DNA from: Sphingomonas sp. 1F27F7B
GTDB taxonomy: Bacteria > Pseudomonadota > Alphaproteobacteria > Sphingomonadales > Sphingomonadaceae
DNA length: 64,000 nt
Reading direction: 5' to 3'
Assembly (NCBI RefSeq): GCF_005503355.1
Contig: NZ_SCMK01000006.1
Coordinates: 62,001-126,000 of the forward strand
Shown piece after piece: positions 8,443-16,237 of the stretch; positions within the stretch are counted from its first letter, which is position 1, and every line of letters begins with the position of its first letter. The translations under genes and the position numbers were made by a program. A model generated the notes under the pieces. The model saw only the letters and a program-made list of their open reading frames with translations. It did not search any database and was not told the origin of the DNA.

Positions 8443-9225
8443 ATGGCTTCCGCCCCGCAGCAGTCGCTGCCTCTGTTCTACAATGAGCTTGAGCCGCTCT
8501 CGAGCCAGCAGCACGCCGATTTCAAGATTCGCGCCGCCGACAAGGCGCCGTTCCTCGCCAAGCAGCACGCGGTGCCGGTCACCGTGGAGGAATTCCCGCT
8601 GGTGCAGCGCTTCATGCCGATCGTCTTCTCGCAGGGCGAGGAGCCGGTGCCGCTGGCGCTGATGGGCCTGAACGAGGGCATCAACACCTTCTTCGACGAG
8701 GATGGTTCGCTCAACGAGACGAATTTCTACGTCCCGGCCTATGTCCGCCGCTATCCCTATCTGCTGGCGCGCCTGCGCCCGGACAGCGACGAGCTGTCGC
8801 TCTGCTTCGATCCGACTTCGGACTCGGTCGGCGCGTTCGACGAGGGCGAGGCCCTGTTCGTCGACGGCCAGCCGAGCGACACCACCAAGAACATCCTGCA
8901 GTTCAACGAGCAGTTCGAGCAGGCCGGCGCCCGCACGGGCCAGTTCATGCAGGAGCTCAAGGAGCTCGACCTGCTGATCGACGGCGAAGTGACGATCCAG
9001 CCGGACGGCGCGGCCCAACCCTTCGTCTATCGTGGCTTCATGATGGTCGACGAGAACAAGCTCAACGAGATGCGCGGCGATCAGCTGCGCAAGATCGTGC
9101 AGAACGGCATGCTGCCGCTCATCTACGCGCATCTCTTCTCGCTGGGCCTGATGCGCGACATCTTCGGCCGCCAGCTGCGCCAGGGCAAGATGCCCGAGCC
9201 GCAGCTCGTCCAGCCGACCGCCTGA
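8443..9225 (+). CDS. SapC family protein
   Basis: A 260-residue protein matching the SapC family: LPLFYNELEPLSSQQHADF near the N-terminus, VEEFPLVQRFMPIVF, then VPAYVRRYPYLLAR and C-terminal LIYAHLFSLGLMRDIFGRQ. SapC was named for the S-layer secretion locus of Campylobacter, but proteobacterial homologues occur without S-layers and their role is not clear. No signal peptide is visible. AGGAGA precedes the ATG. The cytochrome b561 gene follows after 2 nt, so the two may share a transcript. Confidence 0.85.
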   Translation: MASAPQQSLPLFYNELEPLSSQQHADFKIRAADKAPFLAKQHAVPVTVEEFPLVQRFMPIVFSQGEEPVPLALMGLNEGINTFFDEDGSLNETNFYVPAYVRRYPYLLARLRPDSDELSLCFDPTSDSVGAFDEGEALFVDGQPSDTTKNILQFNEQFEQAGARTGQFMQELKELDLLIDGEVTIQPDGAAQPFVYRGFMMVDENKLNEMRGDQLRKIVQNGMLPLIYAHLFSLGLMRDIFGRQLRQGKMPEPQLVQPTA

Positions 9226-9227
9226 AC

Positions 9228-9773
9228 ATGATCGAGCGCGGCGATCGATACAGCCGGGGAGCGATCGCCTTCCACTGGGTGATCGCCGCGCTCGTCCTCT
9301 TCAACCTGATCGTCGGCCTGTTCCACGACGCGATGCCGCGGGCGTGGGGCGTGATGCCGATCCACAAGTCGCTGGGCATCGCCGTGCTGGTGCTCACGCT
9401 CGGCCGTATCGGCTGGCGCCTTACCCACAGGCCGCCGCATCTGCCGGAATTGCTGCCGGCCTGGGAAAAGGCGACCGCGCATACGGTCCACTTCATCCTA
9501 TACGCGCTGCTGCTGATCCTGCCGCTCAGCGGCTGGCTGCTCTCCTCAAACCCCGAACGGCCGCGCCCGATCAACTGGTTCGGGCTGTTCGAGATTCCCG
9601 TGCTGCCCGCCACGCCCGGCATCGCGCACAATGCGCACGAGGCACATGAACTGCTCGGCTATCTGATGGCGGCGCTGGTCGCAATCCACATCGCCGCGGC
9701 GTTGCGCCACCATCTCATCCTGCGTGACCAGGTGCTGGCGCGCATGCTTCCGGGGCGTCGCCGGCGCGGTTGA
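9228..9773 (+). CDS. cytochrome b561 family membrane protein
   Basis: A 181-residue protein with four membrane helices (about 14-30, 47-64, 88-108, 144-164). The haem ligands are visible: His in AIAFHWVIA, His in MPIHKSLG, His in HTVHFILY and His in AHELLGYLM / AIHIAA. This is the YodB/CybB-type di-haem b561 pattern, moving electrons between quinone and periplasmic acceptors, with superoxide oxidation shown for one relative. Its ATG begins 2 nt after the sapC stop, so the genes are probably co-transcribed. Confidence 0.9.
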   Translation: MIERGDRYSRGAIAFHWVIAALVLFNLIVGLFHDAMPRAWGVMPIHKSLGIAVLVLTLGRIGWRLTHRPPHLPELLPAWEKATAHTVHFILYALLLILPLSGWLLSSNPERPRPINWFGLFEIPVLPATPGIAHNAHEAHELLGYLMAALVAIHIAAALRHHLILRDQVLARMLPGRRRRG

Positions 9774-9804
9774 TCGCGCGTTGAAAACGGTTTCCCGCGA
9801 CCCC

Positions 9805-9832
9805 TTGAACTATCCGGGCTCTCACCTATATT
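9805..9832 (+). promoter_or_regulatory. strong sigma70-type promoter for the candidate small RNA
   Basis: The -35 element TTGAAC (9805-9810) and the -10 element TATATT (9827-9832) are separated by 16 bp, close to consensus. Transcription would start at about 9839, just before the first hairpin. No ORF with a ribosome site follows before the terminator at 9912-9943. Confidence 0.65.
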
Positions 9833-9838
9833 CCTCTT

Positions 9839-9943
9839 GTACGGCATCGTGTCCCCCCTTTCGCGACGCCGTATGGCACGCCCTCGGGCGTGTCTCCTCC
9901 CTGAACCTTGGCCACCTCGTGGGTAACCACGAGGTGGTTTTTT
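9839..9943 (+). ncRNA. candidate ~105-nt small RNA with anti-Shine-Dalgarno motif
   Basis: A promoter and an intrinsic terminator bracket ~105 nt with no plausible ORF. Predicted structure: hairpin 1, TACGGC (9840-9845) with GCCGTA (9868-9873), extended by TCG/CGA and a C-rich loop holding CCCCCC; hairpin 2, CACGCC (9877-9882) with GGCGTG (9887-9892) and a CTCG tetraloop; a single-stranded linker with CTCCTCCC (9894-9901), complementary to ribosome-binding sites; then the terminator hairpin. C-rich anti-SD motifs exposed in loops or linkers are known in alphaproteobacterial regulators such as the alpha-r14 (cuckoo) RNAs; membership of that family is an inference from the motif, not shown. It lies between cytochrome b561 and the convergent LytTR gene. 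Confidence 0.65.
9912..9943 (+). terminator. Rho-independent terminator of the small RNA
   Basis: A perfect 11-bp stem, CCACCTCGTGG (9912-9922) with CCACGAGGTGG (9927-9937), closes a GTAA loop and is followed by six T (9938-9943). It also stands 27 nt from the stop codon of the convergent LytTR gene. Confidence 0.9.
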
Positions 9944-9970
9944 ATCGCCAGGGGCCGATGGGCATTGGCG

Positions 9971-10795
9971 CTAGAGCCAGCGCTGGGCCTTGAGCTCCGC
10001 CAGCCGCCGCCGCGCGACCGGGACTTCCAGCCCGTTGACCAGGCGCAGCCGGAGCTGGCGTCCACCGCCTTCGATCCGGTCGATCGCGGCGCGGGCGATC
10101 CACCAGGACCGGTGGACCTGCGCGCCGTCGATGCAGCGGACGTCGCGCACCGCGTCCGACATCCGCATCAGCAGCAGCGCTTCGCCCTGCGGCGTGTAGA
10201 CCCGCACATAATGGTCCTCCATCCGCAGCGCCTGGACATCGCGCCCCAGATGGCGTGGCAGCCGCGCGGCCAGCATCTCGCCGATCCCGGCATCGTCGCC
10301 TTGGCGCGCGGGCGCGGGCGCCTCCGTCAGGCGCGCGCGTACCAGGCCGAGCCCGCCGATCGCGAGCACGGCGATGACGAGGATCTGGAGATAGGTTTCG
10401 AGGAACTCCCCGCCGCGCGGCAAGCGGCGGCTCGGGTCGATCTCCGGCCCGAAATACCAGAGCCATAGCGTCATGGGCAGCGTGACCGCCCCTATCGCGA
10501 TGGCCCAGGCGGCCGGCAGGCCGATCCCATGCCGGCGGGCGAGACGCTCGGCGAGCCACAGCGCCGGTCGATACAGGACATAGCCGGCAGCCAGCGTCCG
10601 CAGCCAATAGGCGAGCCGGTCGCTCCAGGGCCCAAGCCCATAGGTGCCGAAGGGGCCGGTGATGCCGAGGACGAGAATCACCAGCCCGATCAATGCCGCT
10701 TCCGCAAGAATGACGGGCGATGCCGGCCGGGCGCGGTCCGTTGGCGCTTCGCGAGCGGTCATCCGTGCGCCCGGCCGTCCGTTCGCGACATCCAC
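9971..10795 (-). CDS. membrane-anchored LytTR-domain transcriptional regulator
   Basis: A 274-residue protein with four hydrophobic helices in the first ~155 residues (LIGLVILVLGITG, LRTLAAGYVLY, AWAIAIGAVTLPMTLWLW, LQILVIAVLAIGGLGLV), then a LytTR DNA-binding domain: LPRHLGRDVQALRMEDHYVR, VHRSWWIARAAI and a C-terminal VARRRLAELKAQRWL. Membrane-linked LytTR proteins of this design are common in sphingomonads; the signal sensed is unknown. The start could be ATG 10795 or 10762; neither has a strong ribosome site. The divergent neighbour is the Lnt-like gene. Confidence 0.82.
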   Translation of the reverse strand: MDVANGRPGARMTAREAPTDRARPASPVILAEAALIGLVILVLGITGPFGTYGLGPWSDRLAYWLRTLAAGYVLYRPALWLAERLARRHGIGLPAAWAIAIGAVTLPMTLWLWYFGPEIDPSRRLPRGGEFLETYLQILVIAVLAIGGLGLVRARLTEAPAPARQGDDAGIGEMLAARLPRHLGRDVQALRMEDHYVRVYTPQGEALLLMRMSDAVRDVRCIDGAQVHRSWWIARAAIDRIEGGGRQLRLRLVNGLEVPVARRRLAELKAQRWL

Positions 10796-10879
10796 TGGCC
10801 CATTCCCGCATTCCCCCTAGCTGCGTGCCCGCGGATTCCTATCGCCCCCGCTGCAATGCGAACAGGGAAAGATGACGCA

Positions 10880-12466
10880 ATGTCCACCGCTGCAGCCAAG
10901 GATGCTCCCCCCGCGCGCCGATGGCCGCGCCTGCTGCTCTGGCCGGCCGCGCTGGCCGCACTGAGCCTCACCGTCGGCAACCATGCGCTGGGTTTCGCCG
11001 CCTGGGCGGGGCCGCTGCTGCTGCTCGCCTTCACGCGACAGGGCGCACGATGGCCGGTGCTCGCGATGGGAGCGCTCGCGATGGTCTGCGCGCAGGCGAT
11101 TGGCTGGCGGGGAGTGTTGCCGCTTCCGGCCGACGCCTATCTCGCCACGACGGCGGGTGCTGGGCTCGCCCTCTTCCTGCCCTATGCGATCGACCGGCTG
11201 GCCGGGGGGCAGCTGGACGGTGTCGGGCGCCTGCTGCTCTTTCCCAGCGCCTGGGTGGTCGCCGAGTATCTGGTGACTCGGGCCGGGCAGGGAAGCTGGG
11301 GCGCGATCGCCTATGCTCATCTCGATTCGCCGGCGCTGTTGCAGCTTGCCGCCGTCACCGGCCTGTCCGGCATCGCGTTCCTGAACGGCGTCGTCGCGAC
11401 GGCGTCGCTGGCATTGTGGGAGCGCCGGCTTGCACCCGCGGCGCTCGTCCCGGCCGGGCTTGTCCTGGGCGGCCTGGCCGTTGTGATGATCGCCGGCACC
11501 CTGCGCCTCGCCGCTGCGCCGCAGGGCGCCACGGTTCGCATCGCCGGCATCGTGGCCGACAATCTCGATGCGTTTCGCAGCAGCTGGGGGCCGCTGATGC
11601 GGGGCAAGGGGCTGGACGCCGCCATGGCCGAGCGCGCGCGCCCCGCCGTCCGGCGGCTGCACGAGGCCCTGTTCGACGCGTCTCGGCGGGAGGCGCGCGC
11701 CGGTGCGCGGCTGATCGTCTGGAGTGAGGCGAATGCGTTGGTCCTGGCGGACGAACAGCCGGCCTTCCTCGCGGCTGCTCGCGCTCTGGCGGCGGGGGAG
11801 CGCATCCATCTCTTCCTCGGCATGGCGGTGATCACGCCTGGACGCTCCCTTGCGGAGAACAAGCTCGTCGTGATCGACCCCGCGGGCCGGGTGCGCGCCA
11901 GCTATCGCAAGAGCCATCCCACGCCCAGCGAGGCGTCGATTCGCGGATCCGGCAAGCTGGGGTGGATCGATACGCCGTACGGCCGGATCGCCTGGGCGAT
12001 CTGCTATGATCTCGATTATCCCGAACTCGTCATGCAGGCCGGGCGGGCCGGCGCCGATCTGCTGATCGCGCCGGCCTGGGACGATGCCGGTATGACTCCG
12101 CTCCACGCCCGCATGGCGGCACTGCGTGCGATCGAGAGTGGCGCCGCCCTGTTCCGCCCGGCCAATGGCGGCCTCAGCCTGGCGAGCGACGGGCGCGGCG
12201 TCGTGCTCGCCCAGGCGATGACCGCGCGGGGCGGCGTGCTGGTCGCCAACCTGCCCATCCGCCGGTTCGGTGCGCTCTATCCGGTGCTGGGCGACTGGGT
12301 GCCCGCCTTGGCCGCGATCTTCCTGCTCGGGCTCGCCGCGCGGCGCTACTCCGCCGCGATCGCGCCCGGCAGCGCCTCGTCCGCCACGGCGTCGATCAGG
12401 TCGCGCAACAGCCGCACCGCGACCTTCAGTCCCGGGCCCGGTGCGTCGAGTGCCGAATCGAGATAG
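10880..12466 (+). CDS. Lnt-like membrane carbon-nitrogen hydrolase
   Basis: A protein of about 528 residues. Hydrophobic helices fill the first ~210 residues, followed by a nitrilase-fold domain. The Glu-Lys-Cys triad is visible: Glu in VWSEAN, Lys in YRKSHPTPSEA, Cys in AICYDLDYPE. This is the plan of apolipoprotein N-acyltransferase, but the sequence is divergent, so a related acyl- or amide-transferring enzyme is as likely. The last ~40 residues (after LGLAARRYSAAI) are Ser/Arg-rich and lie opposite the 3' end of the hutG-like gene, so they look like read-through. AGGGAAAG precedes ATG 10880. Confidence 0.75.
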   Translation: MSTAAAKDAPPARRWPRLLLWPAALAALSLTVGNHALGFAAWAGPLLLLAFTRQGARWPVLAMGALAMVCAQAIGWRGVLPLPADAYLATTAGAGLALFLPYAIDRLAGGQLDGVGRLLLFPSAWVVAEYLVTRAGQGSWGAIAYAHLDSPALLQLAAVTGLSGIAFLNGVVATASLALWERRLAPAALVPAGLVLGGLAVVMIAGTLRLAAAPQGATVRIAGIVADNLDAFRSSWGPLMRGKGLDAAMAERARPAVRRLHEALFDASRREARAGARLIVWSEANALVLADEQPAFLAAARALAAGERIHLFLGMAVITPGRSLAENKLVVIDPAGRVRASYRKSHPTPSEASIRGSGKLGWIDTPYGRIAWAICYDLDYPELVMQAGRAGADLLIAPAWDDAGMTPLHARMAALRAIESGAALFRPANGGLSLASDGRGVVLAQAMTARGGVLVANLPIRRFGALYPVLGDWVPALAAIFLLGLAARRYSAAIAPGSASSATASIRSRNSRTATFSPGPGASSAESR

Positions 12467-13188
12467 AGTGCGCGGTCGAACTCAAGCTGGATCGCGTGCA
12501 CGCCGCGGCGCGGATCACCGTGGCGCTCCAATATGTGCCCGCCCGAATAGGGCGTGTTGGCGGCGGTGCGGATGCCGTGCGCGCGTGCCACGCCTTCGAT
12601 CCTCCCAAGGAAACGTGCTGCGGCCGCCTTGCCGAACCGGTCTCCCGGCACGAGGCGCGCCGCCGTTGCCGGGCTGCCCAGCGGCGGCATCGAGTGTACG
12701 TCGAGCAACACCGCCACGCCGAAGCGCGCCCGTGCGGATGCCAATGCGGCGGCGATTGCGTCATGCCAGGGGCGGTGATCGGCCAGGATGCGCTGCTGCA
12801 CTTCGTCGGCGCTCAGCCGGCGCTGCCAGATGTCGCCCGCGCTGCTCACCCGCCGCGGCACCAGGCCCAGCCCGGAGCGGAGCTTGGCGGAGAGCGGTGC
12901 GCCATGCGTCCAGGCGCCGTCGTCGAGCCGCGGGTCGCGCTCATGCTCGGCGCGGTTGAGGTCGATCCAGGCGCGCGCCCGGGTGGCTACGAACAGTGTC
13001 TCGTCGCGCCGGGCGGCGAGGGCGATCGCGTCGGCATGGCGGTCCTCCAGCCCCTTCAATGCCGCCAGCGGCACGCGCAGCGCTGCGCGCAGCGCGTCCG
13101 GATAGTCGCGCCCGGCATGCGGCACGGACAGGATCACCGGGCTTCGCGGTTCGGCGGGGCCATGGCGGACGAAGGATTCTCCGGTCAC
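12346..13188 (-). CDS. N-formylglutamate amidohydrolase family protein (HutG-like)
   Basis: About 280 residues with the family pattern: VILSVPHAGRDYP near the N-terminus, DRHAD, then WIDLNRAEHERDP, VLLDVHSMPP, TPYSGGH and HAIQLEFDRALYLD. These His/Asp/Glu residues form the zinc site. The family releases formate from N-formylglutamate in histidine degradation, though no other hut genes are nearby. GTG 13188 is chosen because the conserved ESFVRHGPAEP segment follows at once; a TTG at 13224 would add 12 residues without family likeness. It overlaps the Lnt-like gene tail-to-tail by 121 bp and diverges from cpdR, an arrangement seen in other alphaproteobacteria. Confidence 0.85.
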   Translation of the reverse strand: MTGESFVRHGPAEPRSPVILSVPHAGRDYPDALRAALRVPLAALKGLEDRHADAIALAARRDETLFVATRARAWIDLNRAEHERDPRLDDGAWTHGAPLSAKLRSGLGLVPRRVSSAGDIWQRRLSADEVQQRILADHRPWHDAIAAALASARARFGVAVLLDVHSMPPLGSPATAARLVPGDRFGKAAAARFLGRIEGVARAHGIRTAANTPYSGGHILERHGDPRRGVHAIQLEFDRALYLDSALDAPGPGLKVAVRLLRDLIDAVADEALPGAIAAE

Positions 13189-13304
13189 GACGTCATGACT
13201 ATGCCTGCCATCGCACTGCCGCAATGGCGTGGAATGGTATAGGGGCGGAAAATCTTAAGGGCTTCGGGTATAGGAAGGGGCCTGTCGATTTCGAGTGGGG
13301 GAAC

Positions 13305-13679
13305 ATGATCCGGATATTGCTGGCCGAGGATGACCGTGTGATGCGGGAATATCTTACCCGGGCGCTGGAGCGTTCGGGCTATGCGGTCAGCGCGGTCGAT
13401 CGCGGCACCGCGGCGGTGCCGCTGCTCGAGAGCGAGCGGTTCGACCTGCTGCTCACCGATATCGTGATGCCCGAGATGGATGGCATCGAACTGGCGCAGA
13501 AGGCGAGCGAGATCGCGCCGGACATGCGGGTGATGTTCATCACCGGCTTCGCGGCGGTCACGCTCAAGGCGGGCAAGCAGGTCCCCCAGGCACGCGTGCT
13601 CTCCAAGCCTTTCCACCTGCGCGACCTGGTGCTCGAGGTGGACCGGCTGTTCGAAGCGGAGAATGCCGGGTTCAATTGA
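13305..13679 (+). CDS. cpdR: CpdR single-domain response regulator
   Basis: A 124-residue receiver domain without output. The phospho-acceptor is Asp52 in LLLTDIVMPEMDG; acidic residues EDD at 8-10, Thr in FITGFAAV and Lys in VLSKPFHLRDLV complete the site. The sequence runs closely along Caulobacter CpdR, including ARVLSKPFHLRDL. In Caulobacter the unphosphorylated form localises ClpXP and primes degradation of substrates in the CtrA pathway. GGGGGA precedes ATG 13305; the frame is open upstream but without family likeness. A ctrA gene is present at 40.9 kb. tRNA-Val follows downstream. Confidence 0.93.
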   Translation: MIRILLAEDDRVMREYLTRALERSGYAVSAVDRGTAAVPLLESERFDLLLTDIVMPEMDGIELAQKASEIAPDMRVMFITGFAAVTLKAGKQVPQARVLSKPFHLRDLVLEVDRLFEAENAGFN

Positions 13680-13791
13680 CATTTGCGATTCTGGCAGCGC
13701 CGGCCGGGCGTCGCAAAAACTGAAAAGCGCGCTTGCACGGGCTGATGTTGCCCGCTAAAGGCCCGCTTCCCGTTTCGGCCGAGAGGCCCAT

Positions 13792-13866
13792 GGGCGCGTA
13801 GCTCAGTGGTAGAGCACTGTGTTGACATCGCAGGGGTCGCAAGTTCAATCCTTGCCGCGCCCACCA
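13792..13866 (+). tRNA. tRNA-Val (anticodon GAC)
   Basis: All four arms fold. The acceptor stem pairs GGGCGCG (13792-13798) with CGCGCCC (13856-13862); the D arm is GCTC...GAGC; the anticodon stem CTGTG/CGCAG holds loop TTGACAT with anticodon GAC; the T arm is GCAAG-TTCAATC-CTTGC. The discriminator A and the CCA end (13863-13866) are encoded. A weak promoter-like pair, TTGCAC (13733) and GCTAAA (13754), lies upstream. Confidence 0.97.
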
Positions 13867-13875
13867 TATAGAAAA

Positions 13876-13906
13876 GCCGCCAGGTCATCGATCTGGCGGC
13901 TTTTTT
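13876..13906 (+). terminator. Rho-independent terminator after tRNA-Val
   Basis: The 8-bp stem GCCGCCAG (13876-13883) with CTGGCGGC (13893-13900) is followed by six T and preceded by four A, so it may work on both strands. It starts 10 nt after the tRNA CCA end. Confidence 0.9.
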
Positions 13907-13954
13907 GATGCGCCGCGCTGGCGTCGCGTCGCGCTTTGGCGCATCCTCGGCTCC

Positions 13955-14776
13955 ATGCAGAAGACAGCTTCGGAATATGACTGGGCGGGCGGCCGCGGCG
14001 CCCAGTGGCGCGATCAGCTCGACGGCATGGAGCAGATGCTCGCGCCGATCGACGCGCCGTTGGTCGATGCGCTGGCGTTCGACACGCCCTGCCGCGTCGC
14101 GGAGATCGCCTGCGGGGGCGGCGGCACGACGCGTGCCATTGCCGCGGCGGCGCCTCCGGGCAGCGAGGTTATCGGCTTCGACATCTCGCCCGATCTGGTC
14201 GCCGCCGCCACGGCGCGGGCCGGCGACGTCGCACGGTTCGTAGAGGCGGACGTCGCGATCTATCGGCCAGAGCGGCCGTTCGAACGGCTTGCCTCGCGCT
14301 TCGGCGTGATGTTCTTCGCCAATCCGCCCGCAGCCTTCGCCAACCTCCGCCACTGGCTCGTGCCGGGCGGGCGCCTGGCCTTTGCCGTCTGGGGGCCGGC
14401 GGCCGAAGTGGGCTTCATGGCGCAAATCCGCGCGGCGGTCGCTTCGGTGATCGAGCTGCCGCCCGCCGATCCCGATGCGCCCAGCCCCGTCCGTTACGGC
14501 GATCCCGGCAAGCTGGTCGCGCTGCTGCACGCCACCGGTTTCCAGGATGCCGCCAGCCGCAGCGTGCATTGCGTGCTGCCCGTGCCCGGCGCGACGCCCG
14601 AGGCCGCGGCTGATTTCCTGCTTGCTTCCTCGTCGATGGCGGCGCCGTTGCTCGGTGCGCCGCCCGCGCAGCGCGACGCCGCCCGCGCCCGCCTGGCCGA
14701 GGCCTGCGCCCGTCACCATGCGGATGGTGCGGTGCGCATGCCGGTGCGCGTCGAGATCGTCACCGCTACCGGCTAG
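13955..14776 (+). CDS. class I SAM-dependent methyltransferase
   Basis: A 273-residue protein. SAM-binding motif I is VAEIACGGGGTTRAIA, motif II is VIGFDISPDLV, and a later strand is VMFFANPPAAFANL with the loop LVPGGRLAFAVWGP. This is the methyltransferase type-11/25 fold. The C-terminal ~80 residues form a helical region often found in small-molecule methyltransferases; the substrate is unknown. Its stop codon TAG (14774-14776) shares the palindrome CTAG with the stop of the convergent chemoreceptor gene. Confidence 0.87.
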   Translation: MQKTASEYDWAGGRGAQWRDQLDGMEQMLAPIDAPLVDALAFDTPCRVAEIACGGGGTTRAIAAAAPPGSEVIGFDISPDLVAAATARAGDVARFVEADVAIYRPERPFERLASRFGVMFFANPPAAFANLRHWLVPGGRLAFAVWGPAAEVGFMAQIRAAVASVIELPPADPDAPSPVRYGDPGKLVALLHATGFQDAASRSVHCVLPVPGATPEAAADFLLASSSMAAPLLGAPPAQRDAARARLAEACARHHADGAVRMPVRVEIVTATG

Positions 14777-16080
14777 GCGACGCGCAGTTCCGCCAGAAAG
14801 GCATGGACCTGGTCCGAAAGGGCATCGGCGCCGACATGGAGCCGGCCCGCCACGTCGCGCATCGCCCGCGCCTGTTCCGAGGCGTCGCGCGACGTACCGC
14901 CGATCGCCTCGACGTCGCGCTGGATGCCGGTACTGGCCTGCACCGCTTCATCGACGTTGCGCGCGATCGTCCGCGTCGCTTCTTCCTGCCGCGCGACTGC
15001 GCTCTCCACTGCGTCGGCGAGCGTCGCCATCGCGCCGATCGCCTGCTCGACCCGGCTGTGTCCCGCGGCCACTTCGTCGATCCCGCCGCGGATCTCGCGG
15101 ACATGGGCAGTGATCCGGTTGGCGGCGATGCCGGTCTGGGTCGAGAGCTGCTTCACTTCGTTCGCCACCACCGTGAAGCCGCGCCCGGCCTCGCCGGCGC
15201 GCGCTGCTTCGATCGTGGCGTTGAGCGCGAGCAGGTTCACCTGCCGGGCGATGTCGCTGATCAGCCCGATCACCGAATCGATCGATTGTGCCGAATGCAG
15301 CAAGTCGCGCGTGCGCTCGCTCCCACTCTCGACGAGCTGGGAGACCGCCGCGGCCGCATGGCGGGCGTCGCTGGTGTTGTGGGCGATGCCGGCGAGCGCA
15401 CCGGCCAGGTCGCGCCCGCGCGCGGCGATTTCCGCCATGTTGTCGCTGGTCTGCGAGGCGGCGGTCGCCACCGCCACGGCGCGGTCGCCCACGCCGCTCG
15501 CCCGGTCCGCCGTCGCCACTGCGCCTTTCTCGAGCGCGGTCGAAAGCATGCCCATGTCGCGTGACAGCGCCTCTACCTGTGCCTCGAAGCGCTTGCTTGC
15601 CGCCTCGATCCGCGCCGCGCGTTCCACCTGGGCGCGCGCCGTCGCCACTTCGCGCTCCGCTGCGAGATGGACGAGCCGGCGATTGTTCACCGTCGCCTGA
15701 ACCCGGCCGCCGCGAGTCAGGATCATCCCCTCCGATCCGCCTGACGCGCGATAGCTCTCCATCAGCTGGCCGAGATCGTGAGTCATCTCGGCCACCGGGC
15801 AGGCACGGACATAGCGCGACACCGCCGCGCCATAGGAGGGGTTGCGCATCAGCGCATGGCCGAAGGGATTGAGCAGCAGCCGCCGCACGTCCTTCTCGAA
15901 GATCGCGCCCAGCGGCTGGGCACGATCGTCGACGATCGCCACCAGCCGCAGCTCGGGATCGTCGCCGAACAGTTCGGCCGCCCGCCACATCGTGTCGGTG
16001 AGCGTCAGCAACGGCGGGTCGAGCTCGCGTTCGGTGAGCCAGGTGCCGCCTGGGGCGGGCGAAGGATCGGCCAAGGACAT
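14773..16080 (-). CDS. soluble methyl-accepting chemotaxis protein
   Basis: A 435-residue protein without a membrane helix. Residues about 20-150 form an N-terminal domain resembling a CBS-type pair (LVAIVDDRAQPLGAIFEKD and a second copy near GMILTRGGRVQATV). Residues ~165-435 are the MCP coiled-coil signalling domain, with the hairpin tip region LISDIARQVNLLALNATIEA followed by AGRGFTVVANEVKQLS. It would bind CheA/CheW in the cytoplasm and sense an internal cue. No other chemotaxis gene lies in the window, so this is an orphan receptor. Confidence 0.9.
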   Translation of the reverse strand: MSLADPSPAPGGTWLTERELDPPLLTLTDTMWRAAELFGDDPELRLVAIVDDRAQPLGAIFEKDVRRLLLNPFGHALMRNPSYGAAVSRYVRACPVAEMTHDLGQLMESYRASGGSEGMILTRGGRVQATVNNRRLVHLAAEREVATARAQVERAARIEAASKRFEAQVEALSRDMGMLSTALEKGAVATADRASGVGDRAVAVATAASQTSDNMAEIAARGRDLAGALAGIAHNTSDARHAAAAVSQLVESGSERTRDLLHSAQSIDSVIGLISDIARQVNLLALNATIEAARAGEAGRGFTVVANEVKQLSTQTGIAANRITAHVREIRGGIDEVAAGHSRVEQAIGAMATLADAVESAVARQEEATRTIARNVDEAVQASTGIQRDVEAIGGTSRDASEQARAMRDVAGRLHVGADALSDQVHAFLAELRVA

Positions 16081-16237
16081 TGCCCGCCGGATAGGGCGCG
16101 GTTGGTAAATGCGCGCTTAGCCTAGCGTTACAGTACCGAGACAAAGCGCATTTTTTCGCGACTTGCGGACGATTCCTCGCGAAAATTGTGCCGCGGGCTG
16201 TAACCATGTTGTCATCTGCCGATGCCTAGGGCGGGGA

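Noticed and set aside
13733..13759. tRNA-Val promoter (TTGCAC / GCTAAA)
   Set aside because: Spacing and -10 match are poor; mentioned under the tRNA but not listed as a feature.
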